64,000 nt of DNA from contig CM074143.1 in assembly GCA_037178625.1 (NCBI GenBank), positions 1,798,001 to 1,862,000 of the forward strand, written 5' to 3'. Made by a program: the position numbers and the translations under genes. Each line of letters opens with the position of its first letter. Within the stretch, counting starts at the first letter, position 1. Below the pieces are notes generated by a model. That model was given only the letters and a program-made list of their open reading frames with translations, had not been told where the DNA came from and searched no databases. This DNA comes from Skeletonema tropicum. Taxonomy: Eukaryota; Bacillariophyta; Thalassiosirophyceae; Thalassiosirales; Thalassiosiraceae. Positions 32,283 through 42,688 of the stretch are shown here, piece after piece.

Positions 32283-35013
32283 GAAATGTAGTAGGGGCGA
32301 CGACTTCTGGCTGACTGGCCAGTGGCGGTCCTTGTGCTAGCAGTTTGATGGACCCATCTTCGTATTCCAGAATCGTCGTTGGTACCACTGAAGAAGCAGG
32401 CTCATCCAGCACTCGGACTGGCTGCATGATCGACACTCTGTCATTCGATTCCACGTCGTGAGCGTATTCATAAATCGTATCATCCGAATGTATCTCCACT
32501 GTCCGTGTGTCCGTGTTGAGGAAGTGACGCCAGATCCGTTTAGATGGGTTGATCCAATCTCCAAGTGGCTCCTTAAGAAACAACGATTTGCTATCAGTCA
32601 AACGTTGTAGGGATCTCTTCCACAATTTCCAATCTGCTTCCGTCGGATATTCCGTGCCAAATTCCAGAGTTGACCGCTGTTTACCAAGGCGCCCTTCAGG
32701 TGAGTCCTTCCAATGCCCGTCAAGCAGATATTGCTCTAGATATCGTCCATTTGGCGTAGTCACGTCAGAGAGGAACATTGCCTCCTGAGCTTTCCTCACT
32801 CTATTGACTCGCTGTAGCTCCGTCCCTCGTAGACCCAGTTCAACCATGCAGTCCATAATAGCCCTATCCTTGCTCCTCGGGATGGGGATGTCATCATATT
32901 GCAGATCCAGCACGATTCCCAGTTCGTCTATCTTCTCCCATAGGGCTTTCGCCCATGCGTTGGTTGATAAATGACCCCAAACTTCAAAGTCATAGTTGAA
33001 GGGACAGTCCGGTACCCCTATTTCCACTTGAAGGTGTTCCATAGCTGCTCTTAAAGTGATCCCTAGGGCTGACGTTGTTCCATAGTGTTGCAAGAATGAA
33101 GATAAAGTAGCAGCCGCAGTTTCCACCGTCAAGTCGTAGAGACCGATTCCACCAAACGTGGCCGGCAGGTATCTCCATTCCTTGGTAATTGATCGGTTGA
33201 CACCTAGGTTGCTTAACATATAGAAATCTGCTGACATCAATCCTTTTTTGAGCTCAGGGATTGACGCCGAACAGGCCCCCAGACCGTACCTGAGTCCAGA
33301 CCATAGCTGATTGGTGTAGCTCATCCACACCGAACGAGTTGGTATTTGCCCGCTCTTAATCTGAGCCGTCCACGTTGTCATTTTTTCTCTCATCTGCTCG
33401 AAGTGTTGGTCTGGTTTCCCATCCGGTCTAGCGTAGAGACCTAAGTTGTTGTCAGCTTTATTCGATGGCAACCTATCTATTTGCGCAGAACCCCCGTCAG
33501 TAGTGGGGACGTGGAAAATCAAGTCATCCAGTTCACTCATGTCAACCTCTTCGCCGTCTGAGGGCATCGCTTTTTGATCCGTGTAACACCAGCCGCCCAT
33601 TCCATCGGGTGTTTGATCGTGTATTGTAACTCCACATTTGTCTGGTTTCAAAGCGCCACCCGTTTCCCCCAAGGCACCTGCCCAATCCGAGATTGACTCT
33701 TGCCCTCTAGCACTTGTCGAGATAATGTCATCGTCAGCTCTAAGACCTTCCCACAAATTGGTATCATCCACATACAGAATTCCCACCTGATTAATCTTTT
33801 TATGTGAGATTGGACACTTCACTTCCACTCCATGCCCATTAGTTTTGTGGGTATTAATCATGACCGTGCTGATCTGTTGCCATGTCGGAGGAGCTGCACC
33901 GTTCCCTTGAGCGAGACCGTGTTTCCCGTCCTCTTTCCCACCAAAATATGAAGAAGATTGGCCAAAACCAGTTCTTAGGAAAAACTCCATATTATGCAAG
34001 GGGCGGAGCATCGACAGTGCCGCACATTTGGGCACTTTAAACGCCTGTAGAGTGAGGCTGGCTATAGGAAGAGCAACCCGGTCGTAGCACTGGGCCGCAT
34101 CAACCTGTGCCACCAGGAGGGGTCTTTTGGTGATTCGGGCAATGTCGTACATCAATACTTGTTGCAGGATTGCATCTTCTGCCGTGCGTCCCTTCCCACT
34201 GTAGATCTCCTCCGGGACCATCCCCTTTGCTCGGGCGAGGTCCAGCATGCGATGTCCAAAAATCAACTTATTACAGAAATTGAAGTCAGCCTCAAGCAAG
34301 AGAATAGCTCTCAATTTATTCACCAACGCCACACCTGCAATCTTCTCGAGCATTACCGACAGACCCCGAGCCCAACGTTCTGGGCCGGTTCCTGTTTGGA
34401 TCATAAGAGAGAACTTCTTTGCTAGCAGCCTGGACAGGTCGTCATCGAAAGCTATCGACTTATAGTGACCAAAATGCAGTCCCGATATCGAGGATGACGT
34501 TCTTTCTTTCACTTTCCTCCAGTAATATTGGTAGTCTTCCTGTGAAACGACAACGGAAATCTCATCATCGCCAATCTTTTTCCAGATGGCTGCTATTTCG
34601 TCCAGTATCAGTATTGTGCGTTGATCTGTGTCTGGGGGAGGGGCGAAGGATCCTTCAAGTATTTCTACCGCTGCATTCGTGTCGGCGTAGACTCCCAGGA
34701 GGTCGAATAGTACCCCTTGGCAAACTGGGGCAGAAGTAGCCCTTCCAAACCTTGTGCGGAGTTCTGACTTCAGTGCCTCTTCAATCGATTCTTTTGTTGC
34801 GTGCTCGACCACTTTCCCGTCTGCTTGTGTAACTTCCACTCTTGTAACATTCATCACTCCTTGCTGCTTTGTTGCTCGTTTAATCCCCTGCCACTGTTTT
34901 CTCTGAGCCTCCCCTTTGAGGATCAGCTCCACCCTCTTGGCTTCATCAACCCGTTCATTTATCACAGCATCGGTCAACTTCTCGTGTATCTCAAGTTGAG
35001 AATTATCTGTCAT
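32080..35013 (-). CDS. non-LTR element: reverse transcriptase
   Basis: The ORF opens at ATG 35013. RT motifs are clear: LLEADFNFCNKL (~238), motif A VDAAQCYDRV (303-312), motif B GLAQGNGAAPP (366-376) and motif C YVDD (414-417), followed by a thumb/connection region. The frame is shared with the RNase H-protease part up to the G7 run (~32260). The ~180 bases beyond it in this frame are out-of-frame readthrough. An upstream apurinic endonuclease domain is absent, because sequence changes at 35014. The original protein, RT to protease, would have been close to 1,880 residues. Confidence 0.87.
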   Translation of the reverse strand: MTDNSQLEIHEKLTDAVINERVDEAKRVELILKGEAQRKQWQGIKRATKQQGVMNVTRVEVTQADGKVVEHATKESIEEALKSELRTRFGRATSAPVCQGVLFDLLGVYADTNAAVEILEGSFAPPPDTDQRTILILDEIAAIWKKIGDDEISVVVSQEDYQYYWRKVKERTSSSISGLHFGHYKSIAFDDDLSRLLAKKFSLMIQTGTGPERWARGLSVMLEKIAGVALVNKLRAILLLEADFNFCNKLIFGHRMLDLARAKGMVPEEIYSGKGRTAEDAILQQVLMYDIARITKRPLLVAQVDAAQCYDRVALPIASLTLQAFKVPKCAALSMLRPLHNMEFFLRTGFGQSSSYFGGKEDGKHGLAQGNGAAPPTWQQISTVMINTHKTNGHGVEVKCPISHKKINQVGILYVDDTNLWEGLRADDDIISTSARGQESISDWAGALGETGGALKPDKCGVTIHDQTPDGMGGWCYTDQKAMPSDGEEVDMSELDDLIFHVPTTDGGSAQIDRLPSNKADNNLGLYARPDGKPDQHFEQMREKMTTWTAQIKSGQIPTRSVWMSYTNQLWSGLRYGLGACSASIPELKKGLMSADFYMLSNLGVNRSITKEWRYLPATFGGIGLYDLTVETAAATLSSFLQHYGTTSALGITLRAAMEHLQVEIGVPDCPFNYDFEVWGHLSTNAWAKALWEKIDELGIVLDLQYDDIPIPRSKDRAIMDCMVELGLRGTELQRVNRVRKAQEAMFLSDVTTPNGRYLEQYLLDGHWKDSPEGRLGKQRSTLEFGTEYPTEADWKLWKRSLQRLTDSKSLFLKEPLGDWINPSKRIWRHFLNTDTRTVEIHSDDTIYEYAHDVESNDRVSIMQPVRVLDEPASSVVPTTILEYEDGSIKLLAQGPPLASQPEVVAPTTFLERLRSKGGEWMWDSINQLLIGSLVDCGSYSTRFIVLLYRRVIHEKAGARDLRCGLGFLLRRVSTVA

Positions 35014-35015
35014 AA

Positions 35016-35526
35016 GACCGTCAAACAGAGTCGGGATAATCTAAGCGAACATTCAGGCGGATACACGGATCGGAGCGAGATCGGTGGACTTGTGAGGAGG
35101 ATCGTAGAGTACCAGGAAACGAAGGCAGTGTTGAGACGTCTAATTCTATCTTAAGCCGGACACGAAGCACTGAAGCTCTGCTGTTGTGCGTCCTACTCGA
35201 CTATCGAAGTATTGATGTAGTACAGTGTGCCTTGAGGCAGCGGATGTATTCCAACGTAGTTATTACTATTTCATTATTCTTATTATTGATTGTGTTGTGA
35301 GCGCCATGGTCATTGGATTTAGTATCTTGTGTAAAGATATGGCGGGAAAATAAGTTCTGCTGAACCGACGATCGCAGAAGATTCGACGTTCAACTTGCGG
35401 TAGATAAATGGGACGATTCCCATTAATCGGGATATGAGTATCTTCAATATCCATAAGTAGTGTACCATTGATGACATACTGGTACGATTGCGGTTGCGCT
35501 CATCTGCTTTCTTACATAAGTTGACA
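35016..35526 (-). repeat. 3' LTR of the truncated element (divergent)
   Basis: It starts TGTCAACTTATG at 35526 next to a purine-rich CTGGGGAG. It shares with the other LTRs the start (TGACAACTTAAG there) and CAATACTTCGATAGTCG, but differs elsewhere. The exact right boundary near 35015-35030 is uncertain and no target duplication was found. It is a different subfamily from the 497-bp LTRs. Confidence 0.6.
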
Positions 35527-37148
35527 CTCCCCAGCCAAACGTATATCGTATTCCAGACTTCCCACTTCAACAAGTAATCGCTAATCTCAAAGAACATCTG
35601 AGCAGTAAACTTATTATTGTGTGAAGTTGTTTCCATAATGGTTGGTATTTCCAGTAGCTCTTGATAATCATTGATCTGACCTGTAGGTGTATGGTCTTGA
35701 TAATCCTTGATCTGTCCTGTAGGTGTAGGGTATTGGATGAGTAGTTCTTCCTCCTTTGGACTAGGTAGATGTAGATCGGCCATAGAAAATGTGGATGATA
35801 AAGCATTGTGATTGTTTGCAAAGGGCCTATTGCCGTTTGTGACTTGTGAGAAGGGCCTATTGCCGTTTTTGACTTGAACTTCAAGGTATATACGGTCATC
35901 CGCGACTTGGTAATGAAGTTGGTCGTATTCATCAAAAATGCGAACACTTGAAGAGAACCCTCTCTCGGGACTTCTAACAAAGAACCTGAAGCCACACACA
36001 AAGATATCGACAAAGAATCCATCATAGAGCCGATTGCACCGGGTGATAATTCTGCTTCCGACGATGATTTCGTGGTAATATGTGCGTGATGCATCAATAA
36101 GTTCTTGAATAGCTGCACGTTTGCTGCGCTCCCCATGATTGAGACCGAGACGATGACGTTCGTAACTCACGAGATCAGGATGAAGAACCGAATTGACTTG
36201 ATTCCGAATAACGTAGATATTGCGCTTCCTATCAACAATCCTCGATGCAAAACGTGCAATCATCATGTGACGAGAGTCACTGTCGATACTTACCAAAATA
36301 GCACCATACTCAACCATCAAAATATTACCATATCCAAATTGAGCCGAGAAGATAGCAGAGTTTCCATCACTGATCTGCGACCGAATAATATTTTCTCTCA
36401 CGGCAGTACCGAGTAAAGCAAGCATGTTGTAAGATTTGCAAAAGAAAGTATCTTCCGTCGGACGAATGATATGATGAAGTCGAGTAGATGATGATGTCTC
36501 CCCATATTCCTCAGCAGTAACCATGACAGAATGATGTCGATCCAAGAAAACGTTGTTGATGATGACGTTCCGAAGCAAGACGTGATACTGTCGATGACCT
36601 CGAGTAATCTCCGCAAACGAAAAGCGATGCAACCTGCAAGCGACGACGATATAGATCCTATCAGCAAGGTCTCGAGAATCATGTGAATAGAACTGAGCAG
36701 CGAAGTCTTGTAAGGACTTAAGAACAAGTGCATTGCATTCCGCATCGACTAGTTGTGCTCGATCTCTCATCTTCGCAGGATAGTGGTAACGTCGTATCAT
36801 CACAGATAGATATTCAATTGAAGGAATTTGCTCCCCATTCATCTCGCAGGACAAAAGAAACTCTAAATTAATAAAGTATCGCATCTTCACAGGACAGTAC
36901 TCTCCAATCATCATCTTGTGATATCGCAGTAGCTCTAAAGCTGTAGAGACATAAGATATCATGCCACGAACAAATGCATAGCCTTGAATGTGCGAAGGAT
37001 CATATCGTACAAGTAATTCAAGTACAGACCAAGCGATGGTAATAAACAAGATCTTGTTGGATGTGTGATCGGAGTTGTGACAACTGTGAGCAAGTATCAT
37101 GCAACGATCAATCTTCTGGGACTTGTGAGTGATAATAACACCACTGGA
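35319..37148 (-). pseudogene. 5'-truncated copy of the LTR-element ORF
   Basis: This open frame of about 610 residues matches the C-terminal two thirds of the ORF at 42689-45577 from SSGVIITHK onward, with few amino-acid differences. It lacks 58 residues after YPAKMRD (a 174-bp in-frame deletion). Its end runs into the LTR because the short terminal segment of the other copy is absent. There is no stop within the shared part, so loss is recent or the frame was maintained. No domain is recognised. Confidence 0.6.
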
Positions 37149-40100
37149 CTTTTTCGAATTCGAATCATCACCAATCACAGCCTACAAGATAGACAAAAAT
37201 GGCAAGAATGTACTAATTCCTACGTAGGTCTCTACAGGGCTCCAAAAGACCAACGGTCCGAGGAGGAAGCAGACTAACTAGGAGAGATCGAGTGACAGCA
37301 CTTGTTAAGATAACTAACTGAAGTAGGTAAACAACCTATAATAATAGAACTTGAGCCCAAAAAACCCCAACAAAATGGACCGAAAGCAACCCAATCAACC
37401 GAACAAAAACTCTGAAAACGGTCGTCGCCAAAACCACCCATCGGGAAAAGGACGGTATGGTGGTAGAGGTGGACGAGGAGGAAGAGGAGGAGGACGAGGG
37501 GGTGGACGCTCCAGCGGGAAGGAGAGGCGTGGAACCAGTAAAGCACGACGTGAAGAAACTGGAAATCTCGTTACCCCCAAGGCGGAGGCAAAACCGAAAA
37601 GTTGGAATGAAGTGGTGAAGACTGGAACCAAAAGGTTGACAATCACTCCTATTCTAATGAAGTTTGAAAAGTCGGAAGACGTCAAAAATGTGATCGAGGA
37701 GGCGGGCACGGAAGCACCAGTATGGACAGTCCCTTCCCCGAAGAAGAAAGGATGTCAAGTGCAAAAGCAAACCGAAAAAGAAGGGAGTAAACCGGATGGC
37801 AACAAGAATAGGTATGAAGTGTTGAGTGAGGAAGAGGATGAGGAAGAAAAAGTCGAAGTCGAAGTAGTGAAAACAAAGGAGGGTAAGAAGGAAAGAAAAG
37901 GGAAAGAACAACAATCGAATCATCAACAAAGCGGACAGAAGGAGATTTCTAAGAGAAAGAAAAACCCCAAGAAAAAGGTGAACACACCGAAGCAGGATGA
38001 TACGATGACTGAAGAAAAATCGATTAAGTGGAAGGATAATACAACAAAACCACGAAATCAACAGAAGGGTGATAGTGGACCAGTAGAAGAGGCGCAACAG
38101 CAAGACACTGGAATCAAGCTTGACCAGAAAAATTTTTCTGGTCACGACGTGAAGATGTGTCGAGTCTTCCAGATGGTAAGGGACTTAGCCGACCAGGGGA
38201 AGATGACGAAAAAGTGCGTGGAAAAACTGAACAAAACCGATCAGAATCATGTCTTAGTGAGTATGGCAACCACTAGCATATTGGAGAGGACAGATGCATT
38301 TCACCCGGATGACGTAAAAGATTCAGAGACAGTGTTCCAATACCTAAGTACTTTATCCACGAAAAGTTTGCTCAAGATTATCAATGATAGAGATGGGTTC
38401 GATGAAACAAAGGCTCATGCCGACGAGATCGAACAGCAAAAGAAAAATGATACGATTGGACAAACTACTGAGCTACTTTGCAAAGAATCCGTGAATGACC
38501 TCATCAATCGAGAGAGTATTGACGGGGAGGAACTGGACGAAGTCATAAAAGAATGGGTGCAGAGATTCTATCCCGGATGTGGGAAGCGATTCCATGTCAG
38601 ATGCATCAGCGTATCGAGTCGAGCAAGATGCGAGGAATGTGTAGAAGCCAACCCTTATTCGTCTGACGAGGAATCAGAAACGGACTCTAGCTCAAATTCA
38701 GACTCTGATGAGAGTTATACGGAGGAGAATGGGATGATACAACAAAGCCCTCGTGGACGGAGACGAGGCCAATCAATATCGAGCAGAAGACACGAACCCG
38801 AACGAGTCTCCTGCTTATCGCCGGATAAAGGAACCGAAGGAGGCCCTCACAATTCGGCGAAACCACCACCAGAAAGTCTAAGAAATGGAACCACCGCACC
38901 TATCAATTCACGCACTGATCGATCAAAGTTAGAAGATCCAAACAAACGAGATGAGTAGAGGAACTCAAGACGTAATACGACCAGTGCAAAATTTAGAAGC
39001 GAGTGGAGACACAATACAACTTAGACAAAATGAAGATGGAGTAGTAAGATTCGGGTTTCAAAATATTAACTCCATCAAAGTCCTGAGGACCAATACTCTA
39101 CCAAACGAGATAGAGGTAGTCCATGACCTTGGGATTGATATATGCGGATACGTAGAAACGAACCGCCCATGGACATCGAATAATAAAGGAATTTTTGATA
39201 TGAATATGAGACGAATGTTTCAGAATATGGCTAACACTCAGTATGCGTCATTGCCACCAATAGACCATCGAATCAAATATCAGCCAGGAGGAGTCCTACA
39301 AACTATTACAGGCCACGTGACGGGACGAGTTCGGCATCAAGGGTCTGACAAGTATGGAAGATTTGCGTGGCATATTCTCCAAGGAAGCCGGGATGAAGGG
39401 ATAGTTGTCATAACGGCGTATAGAGTATGTCAATCCTCAAATGCAGGGCCAAACACAGCATACACTCATCAACAGTCTGCAATGATGAAAGATGGAGTAG
39501 TTAACCCTCGGCCGAGGAAGCAAATCCTCAACGACCTCACCAAGCTGATTGAAGAGAAAAGATCGAAGGGATATAGACCAATAGTAATGATGGATGCAAA
39601 TGGAAGTACATTCTCGGATAAGGAGTTTAGAGAGTTTCAACAAAATGCAGTTCTGGAGGACCCATTCTATAGGAAGTTCGAGGAAATGCCACGGACTTAC
39701 AATAGAGGAACGAAAAGACTTGATTACATCCTCATGGATGCAGGCCTTCAGCATGCGATACGACATATTGGGTACCTAGGGTCTCACGAGGCTGTGCACT
39801 CCGATCATTCAATGGCGTGGGTTGACTTTGATGAGAAATTGTTGTTCAGAGGCCTTATAAATCGCCCCCCAAATGCAATCAATAGGCAATTCACCCTACA
39901 TCAAGAAGATAAGGTGGAGAAGTTCATGGACGAGCTAAGAAAAGGGATGGAGGACAAGAACATTCAACTTAAAGTCCCCATCCTAGTTGCGAAGTTCCAT
40001 GAGGAAGGATGTACGACGGAGGCGAAGCGTGCATATAACGCATTGGATAAGGAATATACTGATATCATCAGGGCAACTCTGAAAAAGACATCACGTCGCC

Positions 40101-41826
40101 GATATGGGTACTTTCGCAGTCCGGAACTGACGTTGGCAGGGCAGAAAGTACTGCTGTATAAGGCAATGTTGGACTGCCAGCGTAGGCGAGCACCCCCAAG
40201 TATAGGACTGACCAAACTTGCAGCAAGACTTGGATATGATCTGACGAGTAATTACGAGCAGATGAAAGTTAAAGATTTGAAAGTAAAGGTCAGGGAAGCA
40301 CGTAAAGTGCTATGGGAAATCCAGAAGGATTGTGCAGAAAAGAGGATTGGATGGCTCGAAGTTCAAGCTCAATCATCAGCAAGAAAAGATGGCGGAGACT
40401 GGGAAGCTAAAATGAACGCAATGATACGAACGACAAGAGCAGCATCAACGAATCGGAAGCTTAGTATCCTCACAAAAGGGCAACGTGTTGGACTTGATCG
40501 CATAGACGTCCCGAGCCATGAGTGGATGTACTCTGAAGATATGGAAGAATTGTACCATTATGATAAAGGAGTATTTGAAACGCATGCAGTCATACAACAA
40601 ACGTCTCAAGGAAAACCAATCATGGAAAAAGAATTCTATGCCCACCATTCATTGAAGGTACCGGATAAGAATGCATATCCCGTCAAAGTAATTGTCCGAG
40701 AAAATGGGTCACTGAAGATAGATGAGATAATTGACAAATCACCGTTCCAATGGGAGGCAATTACATCCCAAACGGCTATCGAAGGTAGAATACTACAGCG
40801 GAACAAACGGCATTTGCAACAGGTAGCAATGGAAGGGGGGCCATCGACTCAACCCCCAGTACAGCAATTGATAAGTGCTGAGGGAACGGAGGAGGTGAAG
40901 CAAATACTCGAAGGAAATTATCAAGTGTTAGACCCAACCACGAACGAAGAAATGGAGATTAGTGATACTCTAGCAGCGTGGATGAGTCAACTCAAACAAA
41001 CAGAAAAAGAAGTAGCAATGGAGGAAACCGTGGGCTCAATAACTTCTGCTCAACTGCAAGAGGCATTCCGAAACGCCAAAGAAAAGACTGCTTCTAACGG
41101 AGACCTACATTATACGGTGTGGAAAGCTATGGTAGCTGACAATGAGTTTGCAGATTGGTTGTCGATAATGATTAGCCTGCCGTTTATATATGGTTTCGCC
41201 CCTGAACGATGGAAGAGTATGACGGATGTAATGCTGGAAAAGAAAAAAGGTAACCGGCAGATAAACCAACTCCGAATCATAGGGTTATTAGAGGCTGATT
41301 TCAACACGGCACTGAAATTTTTTGCAAGAGAGTTTTCAAAAAAGATGGAGTCTACCGGGGAGCTGTCAGATGAACAGTGGGGATCTCGGAAAGATAGAAA
41401 CTCAATTGATGCAGCTATGATCAAATTGTTGACATTCGAAGCGGCACGAGCAAAGAAATCAACAATAGGCATGCTGTATTATGACTGTATAGCGTGCTAT
41501 GATCGAATGCAGCCGTCATTGTCGAACATAGAAATGGCGAAAAGGAACTTCAGTGACGGGATCCTGAGAGCAAGAGCGGAAGCACTACGCGGAATGAAAC
41601 GCAATGTGAGAACTGGGCTCGGGGTATCGAATGATATATACTCAGAAGAACCAGGGGATTATCAGATTTCAGGAGAGATCCAAGGAAAAGCAGACAATCC
41701 GGCGCTGTTCACGGCATGTAGTAGTGGGATCCTGAAAACGCACGCAGAATTGGCACCGGGACTGGAATTACATGGTTGTTTCGGGGAACGGATGATGAAG
41801 CGTCATAACGTAAGCTACGTTGATGA
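37149..41826 (+). mobile_element. plus-strand non-LTR retrotransposon, 3'-truncated
   Basis: A leader (37149-37374) is followed by a gag-like ORF1 and an endonuclease-RT ORF2, overlapping by eight bases. The RT stops being recognisable right after its YVDD box at about 41826. The following GC-rich sequence is unrelated and there is no thumb, RNase H, tail or target duplication. The element is thus truncated at its 3' end by rearrangement, which is unusual since non-LTR elements normally lose 5' sequence. Confidence 0.78.
37375..38958 (+). CDS. non-LTR ORF1: gag-like RNA-binding protein
   Basis: The first ATG in frame is at 37375 (MDRKQPNQPN). The N-terminal ~60 residues include an RGG-type tract (GGRGGRGGRGGGRGGGR) typical of RNA binding. 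A long Lys/Glu-rich region follows, then a partial PHD-like zinc cluster near residue 410 (GCGKRFHVRC...ARCEEC). The C-terminal part is Ser/Asp-rich then basic. Such an ORF1 would bind the element RNA. It ends at 38958 with the stop overlapping the ORF2 start (ATGAGTAG), suggesting termination-reinitiation. Confidence 0.75.
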   Translation: MDRKQPNQPNKNSENGRRQNHPSGKGRYGGRGGRGGRGGGRGGGRSSGKERRGTSKARREETGNLVTPKAEAKPKSWNEVVKTGTKRLTITPILMKFEKSEDVKNVIEEAGTEAPVWTVPSPKKKGCQVQKQTEKEGSKPDGNKNRYEVLSEEEDEEEKVEVEVVKTKEGKKERKGKEQQSNHQQSGQKEISKRKKNPKKKVNTPKQDDTMTEEKSIKWKDNTTKPRNQQKGDSGPVEEAQQQDTGIKLDQKNFSGHDVKMCRVFQMVRDLADQGKMTKKCVEKLNKTDQNHVLVSMATTSILERTDAFHPDDVKDSETVFQYLSTLSTKSLLKIINDRDGFDETKAHADEIEQQKKNDTIGQTTELLCKESVNDLINRESIDGEELDEVIKEWVQRFYPGCGKRFHVRCISVSSRARCEECVEANPYSSDEESETDSSSNSDSDESYTEENGMIQQSPRGRRRGQSISSRRHEPERVSCLSPDKGTEGGPHNSAKPPPESLRNGTTAPINSRTDRSKLEDPNKRDE

Positions 41827-41875
41827 TCGGCCCTCGGGGCCCCGGGTCGAAACAAGCGCAGTGAAGTGTCGATAA
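38951..41875 (+). pseudogene. non-LTR ORF2: APE-like endonuclease plus RT, truncated after YVDD
   Basis: Residues ~25-300 form an apurinic-endonuclease-like domain with GFQNINSI, the Glu in GYVETNRPW, MMDANGS, RLDYILMDAG and SDHSMAWVDF. The RT begins after ~680 with LLEADFNTALKFF, motif A YYDCIACYDRM, IQGKADNPALF at motif B and YVDD at the very end. After YVDD the frame reads about 15 unrelated residues to a stop at 41875. The RT is therefore inactive. LLEADFN and CYDR are shared with the minus-strand element RT, so the two belong to related clades. Confidence 0.82.
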
Positions 41876-41966
41876 CGGGGCCGGGAGGTGCCCAACCCCT
41901 TATGGTCACAAATTCTCCATTTTTTTCCAAACTTTTTTCTACAGGGATCTTGGTAGGAATCAGTAT
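41827..41966. other. short GC-rich segment at the breakpoint
   Basis: This segment lies between the truncated RT and the LTR element. With 46106 onward it forms the pre-insertion sequence of that element. It is open on the minus strand (KSLEKNGEFVTIRGWAPPGP), so it may be an exon piece of the gene region at 46.1 kb. No family is recognised. Confidence 0.4.
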
Positions 41967-42463
41967 TGACAACTTAAGATTTGGAACGCTGCCTTTTTAT
42001 CATCATTATCGGGAATATGGGATTTAGGAATTATGGGAATGGGGATTTACGTTATTTCACGTCGTCATCGACGAGAAACCAGCTGCTCGGAAGTAGCCAT
42101 CTGCTTGTTTTGGCGGGATAAGATTTTATTTCACCACAGGTTGAAGCACTACCATGACATGTCGACCTCTCCCTTTTGTAGATAGAAATAAAGAATAAAC
42201 AACGTGTAGTAGACGAAGCCGACAATGGCGGAGACTTCTCCCAGTAATACTTCGATAGTCGGGTAGGATAGATGAGCAGATAGCTCCAACATCCAGCTTA
42301 ATTTGGTATTTGAACTCAACGTTCCAGAATCTTCATACGTCCTTCATCCTTCACTTTCGCCGAGCCACCCGTCGTTCAGATCAGTGATACTCGTACCGCA
42401 AGTCAACGTCGATGTACGCATATAGATTTCTCAGGCTTTGAGCAGATAATACTCAACTTGAGA
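41967..42463 (+). repeat. 5' LTR
   Basis: The 497-bp sequence is repeated at 45609-46105 with no difference noticed, indicating a young insertion. It contains AAATAAAGAATAAACAAC, a possible polyadenylation signal, near 42187. Confidence 0.93.
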
Positions 42464-42688
42464 GATTATCAATGTCTCGGGTTTACTACATAGCTATCAG
42501 ACCACCGTTGTATTGTCTGATCAAGCCGGACGTAAGAAATCTAGAGATCATCCTCACGTCACTGATTTAAGTGGATTTCAACTTGCCGGGTTAACACCTC
42601 GCTCAACAGAACTTCCTTTCATACCAAGTGGACACCCGTGATAGCTGCTCAATACAGCATAACATCTTTATCTGACGCCGATATCATC
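42464..42688 (+). other. leader between the 5' LTR and the ORF
   Basis: The first bases after the LTR (GATTATCAATGTCTCGGG) are where a primer-binding site would lie. I could not match it to a tRNA end. The leader is non-coding up to the ATG at 42689. An upstream in-frame GTG exists at 42638. Confidence 0.4.

Larger units (their letters stand above)
26511..35013 (-). mobile_element. minus-strand non-LTR retrotransposon interrupted by a Penelope-like element
   Basis: Read on the minus strand, the element contains RT, RNase H, a zinc motif and a Ulp1-type protease (35013-29379), then a short 3' region (29378-29367, resuming at 26735). It ends in an (ATTT)n tail at 26535-26511 directly against array sequence. 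The PLE at 26736-29366 is nested in the 3' untranslated part. The 5' part, where an endonuclease would lie, is missing: at about 35014 the sequence changes to an LTR element. The tail and array junction indicate insertion into the satellite unit. Confidence 0.8.
35015..37148 (-). mobile_element. truncated LTR element (relative of the 41967-46105 element), minus strand
   Basis: From 37148 downward the sequence is nearly identical, in inverted orientation, to 43708-45480 of the complete element. It then leads through CTGGGGAG into an LTR-like segment starting TGTCAACTTATG at 35526. The 5' LTR and the first third of the internal region are missing, and at about 37149 the sequence switches to the next element. 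The family call rests on direct alignment by eye to the complete copy. Confidence 0.75.

Noticed and set aside
41709..41972. 87-residue minus-strand ORF spanning the RT end and the breakpoint
   Set aside because: It crosses a rearrangement junction, and most of it is antisense to the RT. Only the GC-rich part beyond 41826 might be coding.
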